From contig JAFBJZ010000942.1 of assembly GCA_016785225.1 (NCBI GenBank), positions 667,501-731,500 on the forward strand: a stretch of 64,000 nucleotides of DNA, given 5' to 3'. The notes beneath the pieces were generated by a model. The model was not told the origin of the DNA. It saw only the letters and a program-made list of their open reading frames with translations, and ran no database searches. The position numbers and the translations under genes are program-made. Source of the DNA: Psettodes erumei (lineage: Eukaryota; Chordata; Actinopteri; Pleuronectiformes; Psettodidae). Numbering within the stretch: the first letter of the stretch is position 1; each line of letters begins with the position of its first letter. This document shows, in pieces, positions 60,855 through 64,000 of the stretch.

Positions 60855-62256
60855 ATGGAGTCCCAAGTGCGTCAGAACTACCACCGCGACTGCGAGGCCG
60901 CTGTCAACAGGATGGTCAACATGGAGCTGATGGCCTCGTACACCTACACTTCTATGGTGAGGGGGAAAAAAGCAACACTTTATATACCGTGTGTATTTGT
61001 ACGTATTAGTAAAAACCACTAAAACCCGTTTGGACTCAAACTGTGGTCATTAATGTGTGTTTTGTGTTTGTCACGTAAAGCGCCGGTGCAGCGTCTTCTC
61101 AGTTGACGCTGAGTTGCTGCTTTTCCTCTCCAGTGTTTATCACTGATTGGCAGGTGGCCTCACTTTAAAATGCTGCGTCATGCTTAGGTGGCTTGCAGCT
61201 TATCTGTGTTTAACCCAAAGTCGTGACTCATGGGCCTGACTACTGCCTGGCTGCACAACTACTGTTTGTCACTACTTTTTTTGTTGTCTCTGCCAAATAA
61301 TGACGGGTGATGTCCTCTAATAACAGTTTGTCTTGTGACTCTCCCTCCCGTGTCCCCATCACAGGCTTTTTACTTCTCCCGGGACGATGTGGCCCTTCCG
61401 GGCTTCTCCCATTTCTTCAAGGAGAACAGCGAAGAAGAGAAGGAGCATGCCAACAAGCTGCTGTCCTTCCAGAACAACAGGGGCGGACGCATCTTCCTCC
61501 AGGACATCAAGGTCGGCACAGAACCGAGCCCCTGGCCGGTTACGACATGTCTCACCCCACCCGGCCTGTCTCATGCAGACAAACTGGGAAGAACGTGTGC
61601 AGAATTAGCCCCAATTTGTTCACCAGCTGTAATATAATATCATACTAAGCATCCTCGGCTTGAGTGTTGTGGCGGTCTCATTTTACTATAGATACGTGTA
61701 ATATTTACTTGTTTCAGGTCTGAATTAAGCGACTTCCTCAGCAGTCACCATCAAACAGCAGAGCTAATCCTTTGAGCTTGTTATGAGGCGCAGCGTGATG
61801 GATAGCGGTGTTGCTGGTCTGGACTGTTGACTCACCATTGTGCACAAGGTTCAGTCTGCTATAACCTTAATGTCTTTCTTCTGTAGAAACCGGTGCGTGA
61901 CGAGTGGGGGAGCGGGCTGGAGGCCATGCAGGCTGCTCTGCAGCTGGAGAAGAACGTCAACGAGGCTCTGCTGGACTTGCACAAGTTGGCCTCAGACCAT
62001 GGAGACCCTCATGTGAGTCGCAGGAAGCGCCTGTTAATGCCTGAGATTCATAAACAACCTGTCTTACGAAACCGCTAACGTTCTGTCGTCTGGTCCTCAG
62101 ATGTGCAACTTCCTGGAGACCCACTACCTGAACGAGCAGGTGGAGGCCATCAAGAAGCTGGGTGACTACATCTCCAACCTCACCCGCATGGATGCCCACA
62201 CCAACAAGATGGCAGAGTATCTGTTTGACAAGCACACCCTGGGTGGCAAGAGCTAA
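60855..62256 (+). CDS. Ferritin middle (H-like) subunit, copy 1
   Basis: Four exons: 60855-60956, 61365-61511, 61887-62012, 62101-62256 (TAA), 176 aa, start [13 protein letters not shown]. The four-helix ferritin fold is complete, ending [12 protein letters not shown]. All ferroxidase-centre residues are present: E24, Y31, E59, H62, E104 and Q138 (human H numbering plus 3). The subunit should therefore oxidise Fe(II), unlike vertebrate L chains. The MESQ start, 176-aa length and GGK end match the teleost/amphibian M subunit. It assembles into 24-mers that store iron in the cytosol. Expression is under IRE control from the 5' UTR. A second copy begins at 63935. Confidence 0.95.
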
Positions 62257-62289
62257 ACACACATGCTCAAACTCGAGCCTGGAATTAAA

Positions 62290-62299
62290 AATAAATAAA
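62290..62299 (+). terminator. Poly(A) signals of ferritin copy 1 (proximal)
   Basis: Two overlapping AATAAA hexamers lie 34-43 nt after the stop codon. A further AATAAA at 62529-62534, followed by TTTTGGTGTTGGG, is an equally good distal site. Confidence 0.5.
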
Positions 62300-62528
62300 A
62301 TAATCTCACACATGCTCCAACTAAATGAACCCTTCTCTTCAAGCTTGTTCATTCACAAAGCATAATCTGCATCAAATATGCTTAATCTAGGAAGTTAAGA
62401 GCTCTGAGGTTGTGGTGGTCTTGCTCTTTTTAAATGTCTCTTGGAAGGATGATCATTGTTGGGTGACAGCTTCTCCCTCGTGTGATGTTTTTTGCAAAGA
62501 TTGTGACTCTTTCTGCTCTATTAATCTG

Positions 62529-62534
62529 AATAAA
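62529..62534 (+). terminator. Distal poly(A) signal of ferritin copy 1
   Basis: AATAAA with a GT/T-rich downstream element within 40 nt would give a 3' UTR of about 290 nt, typical for ferritin. Confidence 0.55.
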
Positions 62535-62599
62535 CATTTTGAGCTGGATTTTGGTGTTGGGCCTGTTTTGGTTATGACCCGTCCATATTTATTTATGAT

Positions 62600-63465
62600 G
62601 TTTTTACAGAGCTGTAAATCCAACCAGATTGCTTCTAAAACAAAGTTCAACTTTCATATATTCTATGCCCATTAGATCATTTACACACTTGGTACTTGGT
62701 TGGGGGCTCCTTTACTACAAATTACTGCATCAACACTTCTGAAACAACTGATGGGAAATATTGAACTTTTTAAGTCCAACACCTGAAATGAAAACATTAG
62801 AATAATACTGAAAGGCTCTCCCAGTGTCACTGGCTGTGTAAGTCAAGCAGTTAGGACTATTTAATAACCCTGCAGGTTTGACTCTCACATGGTGCAAACA
62901 ATTTTGAAGTAGGTGAACTCGGTTCGGTTCCCTCTGCTTGACAGGTTCTTCTGGTGAGCAGGTCCAGCATCCACAGGGCTGGCTCAAGTCCTGGAGAGAG
63001 CAAAGACATCAGCATGTTAGACGAGCAGGATGAGTGGAAGATATCATTGAGATAGAGGGAATTAGCATTTAAAACAAAAGGAGCGAAACACAAGCTTCTC
63101 CATCTGTAGAAATCATATTTCTATCTCTGATCAGCAAGTGGGAAACTAAAAGTTTTTGTCTAAAGTGAGTAAACAGAGTGTGTATTATCAACATACTTAG
63201 CCGTGGTGTTGTCGTCAGGACGGCGGGGTCGGCACACCCGGACTCACCGGTGAAGCGCCACCTGCAGGAGCACAGAGTCATGACAAGCTGAAGCCTTAAA
63301 AACTGAAACTTTTAAAGGCATTAAATCATGAAGAGCACGTCACATGCTGACATTACAGCTAACACACTAAGCTAGCTGTAGCCTCGTTAAGTTAGCCAGC
63401 GCGCGCGTGCGCGGTAACGGCTAACACACAGCGCTCGCCTCGGATTCGTCGCCTGTGAAGGGACC
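62600..63465. other. Spacer between ferritin copies
   Basis: Apart from the candidate minus-strand exons, no gene is seen. TTAGC/GCTAA words cluster at 63357-63425, with a GC-rich GCGCGC stretch at 63399-63412. Confidence 0.45.
62857..63281 (-). other. Candidate two-exon minus-strand transcript between ferritin copies
   Basis: Exon A (63248-63281 coding) starts ATG and ends ACCG|GTGAGT. Exon B (62857-62990) follows a good acceptor, TGCTCTCTCCAG, and is open to TAG. Spliced, they encode 55 aa starting MTLCSCRWRFTG. I recognise no family. The GC-rich block at 63390-63495 could be its promoter. Exon B could equally be part of a dispersed repeat. Confidence 0.25.
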
Positions 63466-63496
63466 GCGGTGCACCACGGGAAGGCGGGTGCACCGC
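63466..63496. repeat. Inverted repeat at the ferritin duplication junction
   Basis: GCGGTGCAC at 63466-63474 and GTGCACCGC at 63488-63496 are exact reverse complements around a 13-nt loop. Homology to the upstream ferritin unit begins at 63496, the last base of the right arm. Confidence 0.8.
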
Positions 63497-63770
63497 TATA
63501 TAAATAAATAATCATTAAAAAATTTACTCAACTAAAAGATAATTAAACTTTAACCTGCCATTTCCAAGAATAGCAAAGAGGTGGAGGAGGGGGAGAAAAA
63601 AAATGCAACTTCATCCCTTATCTCACGGCTCACGTGTTCCCTTTAGCTCCGTGATTGGCTGAAATGTGCGGAGTGACGTTTCATCGGTCACGAGGTCTGG
63701 CTGGGCTTATATATATGACGCACCCCCGCCTTCAACCGCCAGTACGGACAGAGGAAGGAACCAGGAGAGA
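63496..63770 (+). promoter_or_regulatory. Promoter of ferritin middle-subunit gene, copy 2
   Basis: It is a near-copy of 60414-60690, with the same E-box, reverse CCAAT and CRE-like motifs. The TATA element at 63708-63716 is one TA dinucleotide shorter. A single G-to-A change occurs near 63575 (GCAAAGAGG). Confidence 0.75.
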
Positions 63771-63800
63771 GTTCTTGCTTCAACAGTGTTTGAACGGAAC
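63771..63800 (+). promoter_or_regulatory. Iron-responsive element in ferritin 5' UTR, copy 2
   Basis: Identical to the copy 1 IRE (30 of 30 bases), with CAGTGT loop and TGC bulge, so both genes should respond to IRPs alike. Confidence 0.95.
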
Positions 63801-63934
63801 CTCTTCTTTCGTCCCGCTTTGTTTTTTCTCTCTCACAGGAACGAAGAAACCTTTTCTACTCGAACACTACTGACCAAGTCGACGTAAAGCTCTATTTTTG
63901 TACCGTTTTGCTAAGAAAAGAAACGCCAGCCAAA

Positions 63935-64000
63935 ATGGAGTCCCAAGTGCGTCAGAACTACCACCGCGACTGCGAGGCCGCTGTCAACAGTATGGTCAAC
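63935..64000 (+). CDS. Ferritin middle subunit, copy 2 (partial, cut by window end)
   Basis: The first 22 codons are present, [18 protein letters not shown] then SMVN. They match copy 1 except codon 19, AGG (Arg) to AGT (Ser). The 5' UTR is also nearly identical, with one change just before the IRE (GGTAGG to GGAAGG). The rest of the gene lies outside the window, so its integrity is unknown. It should encode the same cytosolic iron-storage subunit if intact. Confidence 0.9.
   Translation, partial: MESQVRQNYHRDCEAAVNSMVN

Overview
This window looks like nuclear DNA of a ray-finned, probably percomorph, fish. All genes are intron-bearing with GT-AG splice sites and short introns (many 75-400 bp). 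(CA)n/(GT)n microsatellites are very dense, and the proteins are recognisable vertebrate orthologues. The gene content and order fit teleost biology: spinophilin, a tachykinin next to kat7, aldh16a1, and a ferritin middle-subunit gene with an iron-responsive element. There is no bacterial, viral or organellar sequence.

Layout. (1) 1-0.7 kb: last exon of a carhsp1-type cold-shock protein (+). (2) 2.2-17 kb: ppp1r9b/spinophilin (+), complete coding sequence in 14 coding exons (890 aa), with a probable non-coding first exon at 2.5 kb and a long 3' region. (3) 17-27.5 kb: mostly gene-free, with one strong CTCF-type motif and a weak candidate transcript at 23-24 kb. (4) 27.6-30.2 kb: a tachykinin precursor, tac4 by synteny (+, 5 exons, 109 aa). 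(5) 30.8-42.9 kb: kat7/HBO1 MYST acetyltransferase (-, 15 coding exons, 631 aa), convergent with tac4. (6) 43.7-49.9 kb: aldh16a1 (+, 17 exons, 801 aa), sharing a head-to-head promoter interval with kat7. (7) 50.2-59.4 kb: a 9.2-kb satellite-like tandem array of about 51 copies of an A-rich unit of about 180 bp. (8) 60.4-62.5 kb: ferritin middle (H-like) subunit (+, 176 aa, 4 exons) with TATA box and IRE. (9) 63.5-64 kb: the start of a second, nearly identical ferritin copy, cut by the window end.

The genes form no pathway together. Spinophilin is a synaptic PP1/actin scaffold, tac4 a neuropeptide precursor, kat7 a histone acetyltransferase, aldh16a1 a predicted ALDH-like pseudoenzyme, and ferritin an iron store under IRP control. 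The least ordinary features are four. The ~180-bp array has A-tracts repeating close to the DNA helical period, so strong intrinsic curvature is predicted. Several introns carry (AC)n near the donor and/or (GT)n at the acceptor, best seen in a 118-nt kat7 intron. The ferritin unit has been tandemly duplicated very recently, with the junction at an inverted repeat. A GC-AG intron lies in aldh16a1. All exon boundaries were read by eye from splice consensus, reading-frame continuity and recalled family sequence; none was tested against transcripts or databases.
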